From IMG/VR virus record IMGVR_UViG_3300042691_037870, positions 1-64,000 of that record: a stretch of 64,000 nucleotides of DNA. One strand, 5' to 3'. Source of the stretch: a virus. Positions 7,304-15,156 of the stretch are shown piece after piece (the stretch's first letter is position 1; every line of letters begins with the position of its first letter). The translations under genes and the position numbers were made by a program. The notes under the pieces were generated by a model, which saw nothing but the letters and a program-made list of their open reading frames with translations, was not told the origin of the DNA and did no database searches.

Positions 7304-7867
7304 TTATTCTTCTGTTTCTTCGTTAAACATTACACTTTCTTTAATAGTAAAAGTTTTAGATCCTACTTTTACTTGTTTTCCTATCAATTCATCAATATCA
7401 TATTTTTTACCACCTTTATCTTGAAACATCATATCATCAGTCCATTCATCAGGAGTCTGTAAAACTTTTGCAATTACGTCAGGTTTTTCCGAGGATTCTG
7501 TTCTGCCCCAGTTATCAAGAACTTCTGAATAGTAAACAATTTCAATAGCTTCATTTACAGATTCATTTAAAGAAAACTCACGAATATCACTTTGCCCACT
7601 ATCAAAAGATTTTTGGATAGCAGCCAAGGCAGTTCTTCTTTCACCGGCTGATTCAAATCCTATTTCGTTATCATCAAATGCTCTTGCATTTTTAGACCAG
7701 GAATCGCGTGATAGATTAATAAGTTTTTTAAGATTAATCTTTGTTGAGTCTATTCTATATCTTGCAACTACTCCAGACGGGTTATCAAATGTGGATAATC
7801 CTAAATCCATTTTTGCTTCGTTTAAGTTTTCATTTAAGAAACTTTCAAATGTATGTATATGCTTCAT
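7304..7867 (-). CDS. Tagged two-part cargo protein
   Basis: This 187-residue protein begins with a double-site tag, MKHIHTFESFLNENLNE, and has further motifs in the middle (FSLNESVNEAIEI, about 98-110), predicted to split it into two parts of about 85 and 75 residues. Part one contains STKINLKKLINLSRDSW and reads as a small alpha/beta domain. Part two starts with EIVYYSEVLDNWGR and has a beta-rich end (GKQVKVGSKTFTIKE). No family is recognised. The internal LNES-VNEA pair is a nearly exact copy of the tag's cleavage region, as if two tagged proteins had been fused. Confidence 0.8.
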   Translation of the reverse strand: MKHIHTFESFLNENLNEAKMDLGLSTFDNPSGVVARYRIDSTKINLKKLINLSRDSWSKNARAFDDNEIGFESAGERRTALAAIQKSFDSGQSDIREFSLNESVNEAIEIVYYSEVLDNWGRTESSEKPDVIAKVLQTPDEWTDDMMFQDKGGKKYDIDELIGKQVKVGSKTFTIKESVMFNEETEE

Positions 7868-7868
7868 C

Positions 7869-8105
7869 TTAAGAATTTATTTTTACCCATGAAAGTATAG
7901 CTTCTTTCATAGCTTTTTGTAATTTTACGGAATCGCTGGGTGAAAAGTCACCCGTCTTTACTTCTGGAAAAGAACCAGCAACTTCACTCCAGAAAGCATA
8001 TTCAGCTGCATGTACTGCATCATCAATTCTTTTTCCGCTAATTGTAGCACCTTCTTCTAACGTTGTTTCACCTAAGAAACTTTCAAATGTTGGTATATGT
8101 TTCAT
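7869..8105 (-). CDS. Small tagged helical cargo protein
   Basis: A 78-residue protein with the tag MKHIPTFESFLGE, cut before Thr14, and a possible second cut after LEE (residue 18). The remainder is a compact helical domain with AEYAFWSEVAGSFPEVKTG and a C-terminal amphipathic helix (KAMKEAILSWVKIN). Proteins with this YAFW-xx-V/I pattern occur as small orphan proteins in other phages, without known function. A late-promoter-like motif (8118-8132) lies just upstream. Confidence 0.75.
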   Translation of the reverse strand: MKHIPTFESFLGETTLEEGATISGKRIDDAVHAAEYAFWSEVAGSFPEVKTGDFSPSDSVKLQKAMKEAILSWVKINS

Positions 8106-8117
8106 TACAGTTTGTAA

Positions 8118-8132
8118 TTTTTTCTATTTATC
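8118..8132 (-). promoter_or_regulatory. Late-promoter-like motif
   Basis: Minus strand reads GATAAATAGAAAAAA, containing ATAAATA as in the T4 late consensus TATAAATA. It differs in one base from the exact pair at 20743 and 52928. It lies between the stop of the gene ending at 8136 and the ATG at 8105. Confidence 0.45.
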
Positions 8133-8135
8133 ATC

Positions 8136-8666
8136 TTACCAAGGTTTATCAGAAGATAAACCGAGAGCTTTTCCGAACAAGCTCGGACCGTAACAAGCCC
8201 AGAACTTAGGAGTTAGTGGATCCATTGATTTTTTAAGATCACATTGTTGTCTTGCCCAAAAACTTGCAGCTGCTCCGGGATCGTCGTTTTTAATACTTAA
8301 TCCTGTAGCATCTCCCCACTCAATTCTTGTTCCAATGATGTTACCTTCATCATCTTTTTTACCGCTGTTATGATATACATAAAACTTTTTATCTCCACCA
8401 CGTTTAGGTGTATCAAGTTCAATTTTACGACCATCAGAATCTACAGCATCTTTACCTACTTCAAGATTTGCCGCCATCCATGCTGCTTTATCTTTAAGTA
8501 TGATATTACCTTCATCCCAGTATTTTTTTGTTTCTTCAAAAAGTTCTTTATAAGCTTGACTGCCTATACGATAAACAGAATTGGTAATGTCTAACCCATT
8601 TTCCATGTGGTAACGAAAACCTTCTGATACTACAAAATCGTTAAAATCTTTAATGTATTTCATCAT
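8136..8666 (-). CDS. Tagged cargo protein with Trp/Cys-rich C-terminus
   Basis: The frame is open up to 8702, but the best start is one of two consecutive ATGs at 8666/8663 in an ATGATGA overlap with the stop of the PAP2 gene. That gives the tag MKYIKDFNDFVVSE, cut before Gly. The mature body of about 160 residues has a helical middle (GSQAYKELFEETKKYWDEG), a beta stretch around KKFYVYHN, and a C-terminus rich in aromatic and Cys residues (SFWARQQCDLKKSM, KFWACYGPSLFGKALGL). No family is assigned. The overlap with the phosphatase gene indicates coupled translation. Confidence 0.75.
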   Translation of the reverse strand: MMKYIKDFNDFVVSEGFRYHMENGLDITNSVYRIGSQAYKELFEETKKYWDEGNIILKDKAAWMAANLEVGKDAVDSDGRKIELDTPKRGGDKKFYVYHNSGKKDDEGNIIGTRIEWGDATGLSIKNDDPGAAASFWARQQCDLKKSMDPLTPKFWACYGPSLFGKALGLSSDKPW

Positions 8667-9814
8667 TCTTGTATTAGATTGTTCTTTATTATAATATCGC
8701 AAATTTCTCGTGAAACTTGTGTATCTGATGGGTAATGTATTCCTGTCAGTTCTCGGCTATTTGCAATCTTTTTACCAAGTTCTAATAGCTTATCACCTAC
8801 TTGTGGATATTTACGAGTATAGTACTCACTCGTCATAAAACCAAGAAGAGCATGACCACTTGGATATGAAGCACTCATTGCATCTGTACGAATTAGCGGA
8901 TAGATAGGATAGTTATAGTATTTTGCTAATTGATAAGGTCTTGGACGATTTATGATATCTTTAAGAAAATGTAATATACCTTCAGATTGACTATCAATTC
9001 TAAAGAAATCACCCATAGTAATTTCTACATCGTGTTCTTTAAGAATATCAATAAACATTTGTGCAATGTTACTTGGGTCATCCACAAAACGTGCAAAGGT
9101 GATTTCTTCAGCTGTTGCTTTAGTAGTTTTATCAACAAGAATTTGTAAATCACTTTGAGTAATTTCACTGTTATTTAGCGGTGCTTCTTGTTTAAATTTT
9201 TCAGTTAATCCGTTTTCAATAAACCAATTCTTAATATAGTCATCAGGTTTTTGCATGATTTCTATATACTCAAGTGGCGGATTCCCATAGTTAACAGAAT
9301 TAATCTCTACTTGTGTATCAAGAATACCCATTTGTGCTTCATACAATTCTGTTTTCTTTTTCTTTCCTTTATCAGGGCCTCCTTCATGAGGAATCATACC
9401 TTGAGCAATCAGAGAAGTTTTTATACCAAACGGAATTTCTTTACCCTCTTCATATTCTTTTTTATACTTAAGAAGAGTTTCCTTTTTATATGGAGATTCT
9501 TTCTCATCAAGAAGATCTTCTCTACCTAATTGACGATAAACCTCTTTACGAGTTTTTTCCATTTTTTCAGCATACTCAGGATCGTCATTTCGGTTAAACA
9601 CAATTTGCTGAGTTAAACTACCGCTAATTTTCTTTACATCCTTTTTACGAGTTTTGATTAACCAAGCTGCTAAGTCTTTAATACTTAAATCACGAAAACG
9701 GCCTTCTGCATCAGGTGCATCAGAATCTTTCCATTCAGGTGCACCAGCAGGTTTTTTCTTTTCATTTAACCACTCGTTAAAGGATTTTATATTATTCATC
9801 TCCGTAAAGTTCAT
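8663..9814 (-). CDS. Tagged PAP2/class A acid phosphatase-like protein
   Basis: This 383-residue protein starts MNFTEMNNIKSFNEWLNE, a tag variant with the cut before Lys19; a second ATG at residue 6 would give a more usual length. Residues 39-97 form a basic helical domain (DLAAWLIKTRKKD, ISGSLTQQIVFNR). The C-terminal 120 residues carry all three PAP2/vanadium-haloperoxidase motifs: Lys285-x6-Arg292-Pro, Pro318-Ser-Gly-His321, and Ser343-Arg344-x5-His350-x3-Asp354. The enzyme should hydrolyse phosphate monoesters or lipid/nucleotide phosphates through a phospho-histidine. No signal peptide or membrane helices are seen, unlike most bacterial relatives. It overlaps both neighbours by a few bases. 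Confidence 0.85.
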   Translation of the reverse strand: MNFTEMNNIKSFNEWLNEKKKPAGAPEWKDSDAPDAEGRFRDLSIKDLAAWLIKTRKKDVKKISGSLTQQIVFNRNDDPEYAEKMEKTRKEVYRQLGREDLLDEKESPYKKETLLKYKKEYEEGKEIPFGIKTSLIAQGMIPHEGGPDKGKKKKTELYEAQMGILDTQVEINSVNYGNPPLEYIEIMQKPDDYIKNWFIENGLTEKFKQEAPLNNSEITQSDLQILVDKTTKATAEEITFARFVDDPSNIAQMFIDILKEHDVEITMGDFFRIDSQSEGILHFLKDIINRPRPYQLAKYYNYPIYPLIRTDAMSASYPSGHALLGFMTSEYYTRKYPQVGDKLLELGKKIANSRELTGIHYPSDTQVSREICDIIIKNNLIQE

Positions 9815-10352
9815 GGTATTTTTTTGTATGTGTTGAGGGTTTTAAGTTCTTTTTGCCTTTTGTATCACCAGGCATTTCTTTATAAGCATCAGGATCATCA
9901 TCGTCCATTGCTGCTTGCTTTGCCATTTGTGCCTTTTTCTTTGCCTCAGTACTTTTACTGATACCTACAAAATATTCACGAGCTTCATTTTTTGCTTTAG
10001 GATCATGACCACCATCACGCACTTCTTTTGCAAGATCAGCGTCAGCTTTGCCCCAAGTACCTTTTCCTTTAGTTAAAAATGAGTTTACACGAGCATAACC
10101 CCACTGCTCTTGCCCTGCTCCAGGACGATGACCAGATTTCCAAGCAGCCATACCTCGTCTCATAACAGCACGAATAATTCCAATAGGAACCCCTGTTTCA
10201 TCTGCCTTTTTCTTTAATCCTTTCTCAATGGCATCATTATCAATTGGCGATCTATCGGTTGATTTCTTATCGTCATCATCAGCTTCATTTAAAAAGATTT
10301 CTTCAAGCTGATTCTCAAATACGAATTGTTCGAACGTAGTTATATGCTTCAT
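9792..10352 (-). CDS. Tagged DUF5824-like protein
   Basis: A 186-residue protein with a long tag region, MKHITTFEQFVFENQLEE then IFLNEADDDD, so cleavage could follow Glu18 or Glu23. The central part contains RRGMAAWKSGHRPGAGQEQW and ARVNSFLTKGKGTWGKADADL, which I recognise as the phage domain DUF5824 (function unknown). The C-terminus is charged and low-complexity and ends KPSTHTKKYHELYGDE. The protein is small, basic and probably nucleic-acid or capsid-core associated, but this is inference. The stop lies inside the start of the PAP2 gene (23-base overlap). Confidence 0.75.
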   Translation of the reverse strand: MKHITTFEQFVFENQLEEIFLNEADDDDKKSTDRSPIDNDAIEKGLKKKADETGVPIGIIRAVMRRGMAAWKSGHRPGAGQEQWGYARVNSFLTKGKGTWGKADADLAKEVRDGGHDPKAKNEAREYFVGISKSTEAKKKAQMAKQAAMDDDDPDAYKEMPGDTKGKKNLKPSTHTKKYHELYGDE

Positions 10353-10360
10353 ATTTTTTG

Positions 10361-11614
10361 TTATATTATTGTACCCATTTGTAATGAGCCTGGATTATCA
10401 CCAACGAATGGGTTTAATGCTGAATAAATTGCACCTACATTTGTTGCGTTATGATTATTACCACTAATATCTAATAACTGCCCATTTTCAGAAGATCCCG
10501 TAAAAATTAGCATTACGGTTTCAGGCCCATTAGTTAAAGGTGCTGTTGGTACAGTAAATCCTGACGTGTTATATATTACAGTGTCAGACCATCTAAAGTT
10601 ACTCATTAATCCTTTAAACTCTGACTGAGACTCATTACCATATCCTATTGTTAATGGTAAATTTTGACTAGAAATTGGAACACTATATGTTGTTTGGTTT
10701 AATAGAACTCCATCAGCATACATATAAAGAGTTGTTTCTGATCTTTGTATACAAATATGATGCCACGTTCCTGGAGTTGGTTCAAATGTACCAGCAATTA
10801 CATCGTTATTATTTGCCCAGAAGTATAATAGAGTCCCCCCTGCTTCAATAGATATTGCATTTGCTGCTGGATATGAACCAAAGCTATATAAACGCGGAAA
10901 ACCACCAAATACACCAGGAATATCCGTTGCATTAATAAACATTTCAATTGTAAAATCTCCAGCAATATCAAAGTCTGTACTTGCAGCTACAGTAACATGT
11001 CCAGGGGGCGGTGTGTTTACATCCCAAGACCAACCCTTTTCACCTAAAATTACAAGAGCTGCATCACCAGCAGTACCCGGTATTGCATTAGTTCCACCTG
11101 AAAGATCTATATACCCATTAGTTACTTCACTTTCACTTAATGTTACAAGTATATTATCTACTGCGGTTTGAGTAAGAGCACAATTATGTACATATAATTC
11201 ATTACCATCAAAGCCTAATGGCTGAGAAGATGATATTATTAATTCAGTTAATTCTTCATTTTGGCTAAAGTCAAAACGTTCTAATAAAGGAAGATAAGAT
11301 ATATCTATGGATCCAACTAAGTCACAATCGTCAAAATCTATGTAACGTAAATTATTTAATTCACTAAGATCAGGAAAACCATCAGAAAAATCACTATCAT
11401 CTACACGCAACTCTTCGAGTGAATCGCAACCTGATAAATTTATAGATGTTAAACTACTTATACTTGTGCCTGGAAAATCACAATCACTAATGTCAACATA
11501 TAATAAATTAGGAAGATTTGATAAATCAATAGATTCCAGAGAATGAAATTCTAAATTTATACTTTGTAAGTTTACGAGATTTTGTAAACCTATTATTGAT
11601 GTTATTTGTGCCAT
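10361..11614 (-). CDS. Leucine-rich-repeat plus LamG-type adhesin
   Basis: This untagged 417-residue protein has two clear parts. Residues about 5-135 are leucine-rich repeats in 20-24-residue steps (NLVNLQSINLE, NLPNLLYVDIS, SLTSINLSGC, ELNNLRYIDFDDCDL, YLPLLERFDFS). Residues about 210-400 form a LamG/concanavalin-type jelly roll (FDIAGDFTIEMFINATD, TPGTWHHICIQRSETTLYMYADG, FKGLMSNFRWSD). The combination points to an extracellular ligand- or glycan-binding virion protein, such as a fibre tip or head-surface decoration. No signal peptide is visible, which fits a virion protein. It sits next to another PKD-like protein and interrupts the tagged series. Leucine-rich repeats are uncommon in phage structural proteins. 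Confidence 0.75.
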   Translation of the reverse strand: MAQITSIIGLQNLVNLQSINLEFHSLESIDLSNLPNLLYVDISDCDFPGTSISSLTSINLSGCDSLEELRVDDSDFSDGFPDLSELNNLRYIDFDDCDLVGSIDISYLPLLERFDFSQNEELTELIISSSQPLGFDGNELYVHNCALTQTAVDNILVTLSESEVTNGYIDLSGGTNAIPGTAGDAALVILGEKGWSWDVNTPPPGHVTVAASTDFDIAGDFTIEMFINATDIPGVFGGFPRLYSFGSYPAANAISIEAGGTLLYFWANNNDVIAGTFEPTPGTWHHICIQRSETTLYMYADGVLLNQTTYSVPISSQNLPLTIGYGNESQSEFKGLMSNFRWSDTVIYNTSGFTVPTAPLTNGPETVMLIFTGSSENGQLLDISGNNHNATNVGAIYSALNPFVGDNPGSLQMGTII

Positions 11615-11627
11615 ATCATATTATTTT

Positions 11628-12059
11628 TTAATCGTTTGATGAATAAAATTCAGTAACAATACTTGCATCATCAAAGCAAATTCTAACTGTGTACTGTTGG
11701 TCAGATTCTGGGAATTCATGAAATTCCTCATAAAATCCGCCGTAACCTGAATCATCATGTGTTGTACCATCACCCCAGTCAATCGTAAAATTAATAGGAC
11801 CTGTTGTATTAAAGTTAAAATAAAAATTAGTTCCTTCTGTAGTATCTACCACAAGTTGTATGCAATTTCCAGGTAGACTATCTATGGCACCACCACCTCC
11901 TGCGCCTGTTGATGTAGACTGACTTTGATTATTTACTTGAATAGCTTCTAGCATTTGATCATACTCAAGCTGTTCTTGATATAATCTCCACTTTCTTTCA
12001 AGTTCTGCTTGACTAATTTGTGAATGATTAAATCTATTAATGAATTGATCTTTTTTCAT
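11628..12059 (-). CDS. PKD-like virion protein with helical N-terminus
   Basis: A 143-residue untagged protein. Residues 1-45 are a charged helix (QAELERKWRLYQEQLEYDQM) that could form a coiled coil or an attachment peptide. A Ser/Gly-rich linker (about 46-60, with GAGGGG) leads into a beta domain with INFTIDWGDGTTHDD, the signature strand-turn of PKD domains, followed by QYTVRICF. It ends 13 bases before the LRR-LamG adhesin gene, so the two probably form one surface structure, with this protein as the anchor. That pairing is inference from order and domain type. Confidence 0.7.
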   Translation of the reverse strand: MKKDQFINRFNHSQISQAELERKWRLYQEQLEYDQMLEAIQVNNQSQSTSTGAGGGGAIDSLPGNCIQLVVDTTEGTNFYFNFNTTGPINFTIDWGDGTTHDDSGYGGFYEEFHEFPESDQQYTVRICFDDASIVTEFYSSND

Positions 12060-12079
12060 TACTTTACTTATGATTTTAA

Positions 12080-12643
12080 TTAAAAGTACGTCTGTTCAAA
12101 ATATAATACTTCAAATTTATTAGTTGGGTTAATTAATTCAAGAGCGTTTAAGTAATCTGAATACTCGGATACTTCTCCTACTTGAATATCAACATATTTT
12201 TGAATAAAGTTAAACGTAGCAGGGTCCCTATCAAGAACTACTTTTTGATCATCTGAGTATTTCATTAACAGTCCATATTCTAATTCATAAGCACGGTTAA
12301 TAATTTCAACAAGACCGCTGAAAGTTAAAGATGTTGGAACACTCGGTATTACCGGAATTAAATTCCATTGAGTTAAGTAATCTTGAATTCCTTGTGCGTG
12401 ACTAAGTTCTCCTTCAGCTTCTGCATTAAAAAAGTCAGCAGCTTTTTTATAATTTGCATTTTTACACCAGTTAGCAGCATTACGATAAAAATAATAAGCA
12501 GTATACTCATCACCTAACCTTTCGTTAAGCATTTTTTCAATATCTTCTTCAAGCGGCTTTGGTTTGATAGGATTGATATTAAAGTTCATTGCTTCATTAA
12601 TAGCTTGAACTTTGTTTTTTCTAAATGTCTTAAATTCTTCCAT
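12080..12643 (-). CDS. Ferritin-like diiron protein, weakly tagged
   Basis: This 187-residue protein is a four-helix ferritin: Glu46 in LGDEYTAYYFYRNAANW, Glu79-x-x-His82 in EGELSHAQGI, Glu113/Glu120 in the third helix and Glu157/Glu160 in the fourth match the ferroxidase ligands of bacterial ferritin (FtnA E17, E50, H53, E94, E127). It should oxidise Fe(II) and store or detoxify iron. The first 30 residues are an extra segment, MEEFKTFRKN followed by KVQAINE and Ala18, compatible with a diverged cargo tag. It overlaps its upstream tagged neighbour by one base. A phage ferritin is unusual, and one possibly packed in the capsid more so. Confidence 0.8.
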   Translation of the reverse strand: MEEFKTFRKNKVQAINEAMNFNINPIKPKPLEEDIEKMLNERLGDEYTAYYFYRNAANWCKNANYKKAADFFNAEAEGELSHAQGIQDYLTQWNLIPVIPSVPTSLTFSGLVEIINRAYELEYGLLMKYSDDQKVVLDRDPATFNFIQKYVDIQVGEVSEYSDYLNALELINPTNKFEVLYFEQTYF

Positions 12644-12957
12644 TATAAATTTCCGATTCTTTTGATTTTTACATCTTGATTTCCTTTTGATGTAATTGCT
12701 TTGACAGTGGTTCCTTTTTCTAACTTAAACATATCACTATTTTTTACAATAAGTGATCCTATAATAGGCTTTAGTTTATCACTGTCCATTAAATAGAGAC
12801 TATCAGAATCGTCATTTTGTCTTTCAAATCCAGCAACAGTTATGTTTTCTTTGTTTCCTCCAATAATCACTTCATATTTTCCCGCTATCTTAACCAGAGG
12901 CCCAACTTGTTTATAAGCTTCTGTAATAAATTCATTAAATGATGGTATGTGTTTCAT
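12643..12957 (-). CDS. Small tagged beta-rich cargo protein
   Basis: A 104-residue protein with tag MKHIPSFNEFITE, cut before Ala14. The body is rich in short beta strands (GPLVKIAGKYEVIIGG, ENITVAGFE, TTVKAITSKGNQDVKIKRIG), suggesting a small barrel. No family is recognised. Its stop and the ferritin start share a base, so the two are likely made together. Confidence 0.8.
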   Translation of the reverse strand: MKHIPSFNEFITEAYKQVGPLVKIAGKYEVIIGGNKENITVAGFERQNDDSDSLYLMDSDKLKPIIGSLIVKNSDMFKLEKGTTVKAITSKGNQDVKIKRIGNL

Positions 12958-12987
12958 CTTATTATATATTTTACTAAAAACTTAAAT

Positions 12988-13650
12988 TTAATCGTAAGCT
13001 TCTAAGTCCCATTGTAATCGTTGGATCATTTGATTAGTCGTTCTTAACATTGGATAATCTTTTTCAATTCTTGCACGAATTCCTGGATCGTATATCATTG
13101 ATTGAGCCATATCATGAGCATATTCATTCCCACCTGCATCGCTAATAGCACCTTTTAAAATTCTTTGATATTCTTGTGGAGAATAAGCATCTGATTTCAT
13201 TCCTTTATTCCAAGCTGCAGGTCTAGGTTTTTTAGGTTTTACGTCAACACCAGGATTTTGTGCTACAACTGCGGATAATCTAAAGGATTTTTTATTTTTC
13301 TTGGAATCCATTACATTAACAAGATCATCTTCAACAGAACTTATGATATATGAAAATCCATTAAATTGAATTGCGGATCCTACCATAAAATCATATTTAC
13401 CTTCATTAACTAAAGATTCGGTTAACCCTAAAGCCTTTTTAGCAGAATTTATAATGATTTCTTTTTCTTCATCGGAAATTAATCTACTTATAGGCATTGA
13501 ATCTAATCTGCTTCTTAAATCAGCCTCAGTATATTTTTTACCTTTTATTTGCTGTGCTATAGTACGCCCTGCTGCTTCTAACCCACGAACGGGCATTCCT
13601 TCATTAAGGTTTTCATTTATGAATTGGTCAAATGTTGGTATATGTTTCAT
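12988..13650 (-). CDS. Tagged cargo protein with internal cleavage motif
   Basis: A 220-residue protein with double-site tag MKHIPTFDQFINENLNE, cut before Gly18, and another motif, SLVNEGKYDF, near residue 81. Processing there would leave an N-terminal helical piece of about 65 residues (TEADLRSRLDSMPISRLISD) and a larger C-terminal piece beginning with a small beta barrel (GSAIQFNGFSYIISSVEDD), then a basic linker (KPKKPRPAAWNKGMKSD) and a helical end. Function is unknown. The start overlaps the stop of the 67-residue tagged gene by one base. Confidence 0.8.
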   Translation of the reverse strand: MKHIPTFDQFINENLNEGMPVRGLEAAGRTIAQQIKGKKYTEADLRSRLDSMPISRLISDEEKEIIINSAKKALGLTESLVNEGKYDFMVGSAIQFNGFSYIISSVEDDLVNVMDSKKNKKSFRLSAVVAQNPGVDVKPKKPRPAAWNKGMKSDAYSPQEYQRILKGAISDAGGNEYAHDMAQSMIYDPGIRARIEKDYPMLRTTNQMIQRLQWDLEAYD

Positions 13651-13853
13651 TACTTCATTTTTTTTAAAATTTTACAAAGCTCATCAATCTGATCTTTATC
13701 TATGATAAACTCTACTTGAGTTTTGCCAATAAATGGCATTTGCATCAATTTAACATAATGATTGTTACTTTGAATAGCAATCTTTTTATCTTCATTATCT
13801 TTATTAATGTATTCAACGTTTGCCTCGTTTAAAAACTCTTTAAATGATTCCAT
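13650..13853 (-). CDS. Very small tagged cargo protein
   Basis: A 67-residue protein whose shortened tag, MESFKEFLNE, is cut before Ala11, leaving only 57 residues. These form a beta-beta-alpha unit (KKIAIQSNNHYVKLMQM, TQVEFIIDKDQIDELCKIL). It is preceded by a tagged nucleotidylyltransferase-like gene one base away. Function is unknown; at this size it may act as an inhibitor or adaptor, which is speculation. Confidence 0.75.
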   Translation of the reverse strand: MESFKEFLNEANVEYINKDNEDKKIAIQSNNHYVKLMQMPFIGKTQVEFIIDKDQIDELCKILKKMK

Positions 13854-13854
13854 C

Positions 13855-14436
13855 TTATATGTATGATTTTAATTCTTCATAAAAAGGCCAAACACTTTTT
13901 GGCACAAGTTTCTGAAAATCTTTTTCGGTTCCTGTTTTTAATGTTTCACGAACTTTTGTACCACTTGGACCATCTTCATCACGATTCATTACGCTCTCAA
14001 GTGAAAACTCATTAACCTTAACATCACTCTTAGGTGATACTAAATAATCTACTTGACGCTGATAATCTTTAAGACGATCAGCACCACAGCCCATAGCAAC
14101 AGGATCATAACCAGCCTTCATAACAACTTTTGCCATTTGAGGAATCACTGTTTTTAAGTGATCCGGGAAAATTATCCAATCAGCAAGAATGTTACGATAT
14201 TCAGCAGCGACAGCTTTACCGATTCTTTGTAACAGCTCAATAGGAAATGGAGAATCCGGCCCTGCTTTTACAATTTGAATTGGTATAACTCTCTTATTTC
14301 CAAATTCTTTAGAAGTTCTCTTAAATGCCTCAATGTGTCCATTGTGCACAGGCATAAAGCGGCCTGGAAAGATTGCTACTTTTTCTCCGCTGTTTACTTC
14401 AGAAATGAATTCCTCAAATAGTTTAATATGCTTCAT
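13855..14436 (-). CDS. Tagged NMN-adenylyltransferase-like nucleotidylyltransferase
   Basis: This 193-residue protein carries the tag MKHIKLFEEFISE, cut before Val14. The body opens at once with the HIGH-family signature GRFMPVHNGH (25-34) and ends with PSGTKVRETL (157-166), which corresponds to the (I)SST-x-x-R motif of NMN and pantetheine-phosphate adenylyltransferases. MGCGADRLKDYQRQVDYL in the middle corresponds to the substrate region of NadM/NadR-type enzymes. The likely reaction is transfer of AMP from ATP to a mononucleotide such as NMN, forming a dinucleotide. If packaged, it would supply NAD synthesis at injection. CDP-type substrates remain possible. It is one base from the next gene. 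Confidence 0.8.
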   Translation of the reverse strand: MKHIKLFEEFISEVNSGEKVAIFPGRFMPVHNGHIEAFKRTSKEFGNKRVIPIQIVKAGPDSPFPIELLQRIGKAVAAEYRNILADWIIFPDHLKTVIPQMAKVVMKAGYDPVAMGCGADRLKDYQRQVDYLVSPKSDVKVNEFSLESVMNRDEDGPSGTKVRETLKTGTEKDFQKLVPKSVWPFYEELKSYI

Positions 14437-14437
14437 C

Positions 14438-14683
14438 TTAAAATGTAAGTGTAAATCCTTTTGATGATGGCGTAATATGTTTTAAGCCGCCTTTACATAA
14501 GATCATAAGTTGATCGCCGGTTAATTTTTTCACAGCAATATCAATGATAACAGATTCTGTTGTTAAAGATTTTGCTGTCATTGCAATATCAGCGTCTTTT
14601 AGGTCAGCACTTTTAAGTGTAACCCCAATAGCGCCCAATTCAGCTATTTTGTTTTCGTTAATATGTTCTGAAAACGTTTTCAT
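14438..14683 (-). CDS. Small protein with tag-like start
   Basis: An 81-residue protein starting MKTFSEHINE followed by Asn11, closer to the T4 internal-protein tag (MKTYQEF) than to the local consensus. The body is a small alpha/beta unit (GAIGVTLKSADLKDADIAMT, ESVIIDIAVKKLTGDQLMILC). No family is recognised. The start overlaps the stop of the preceding tagged gene by one base. Confidence 0.7.
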   Translation of the reverse strand: MKTFSEHINENKIAELGAIGVTLKSADLKDADIAMTAKSLTTESVIIDIAVKKLTGDQLMILCKGGLKHITPSSKGFTLTF

Positions 14684-15138
14684 TAGAATGTAGAATCCAT
14701 GATTACATTAGCAACCATATCAATTAATTGTTTTTGTGATTTCTTTGTATCTGGATGTAAAAAGTTTTGTTTATCTAACATGTCAACAATAACAGTAGCA
14801 AGAACTTTAGCTCCAGATGGTTTACCGTGACCAGCAACTTGAACTGATGCTTCATTAACTTCTTCAAATTCATAAATGGTCCCCATCACTTCTTCTTTGC
14901 TGTTAAATCGTTTTACTGCCTTTTTAACTTTATCCAAGTTTCTGGTAACGGTATCAAGTACTCCAGGATCAATATCTCTACCTGCAGATGTGTTTTGATA
15001 AAAGTTCATTAAATTTTTTGCAACAAGATATAACTCATTACTGATTACATCTTTAGGAAGTCTATAAAAAACTCCTTCGTTAACTTCAGCAACTTTTAAG
15101 CTTTCATTAAATTGTTCGAATGATGGCAATTTGCTCAT
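14683..15138 (-). CDS. Tagged cargo protein with three cleavage-like motifs
   Basis: A 151-residue protein starting MSKLPSFEQFNES, with a further VNE motif before Gly22 (KVAEVNEGVF) and another in the middle, EEVNEASVQVAGHG at about 92-96. Cutting would give a helical piece of about 73 residues (VISNELYLVAKNLMNFYQN) and a C-terminal piece of about 55 residues (AKVLATVIVDMLDKQ). Function is unknown. The ATG follows a short A/T-rich leader with CATATATACATG. Confidence 0.75.
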   Translation of the reverse strand: MSKLPSFEQFNESLKVAEVNEGVFYRLPKDVISNELYLVAKNLMNFYQNTSAGRDIDPGVLDTVTRNLDKVKKAVKRFNSKEEVMGTIYEFEEVNEASVQVAGHGKPSGAKVLATVIVDMLDKQNFLHPDTKKSQKQLIDMVANVIMDSTF

Positions 15139-15156
15139 GTATATATGTTTTATTTT

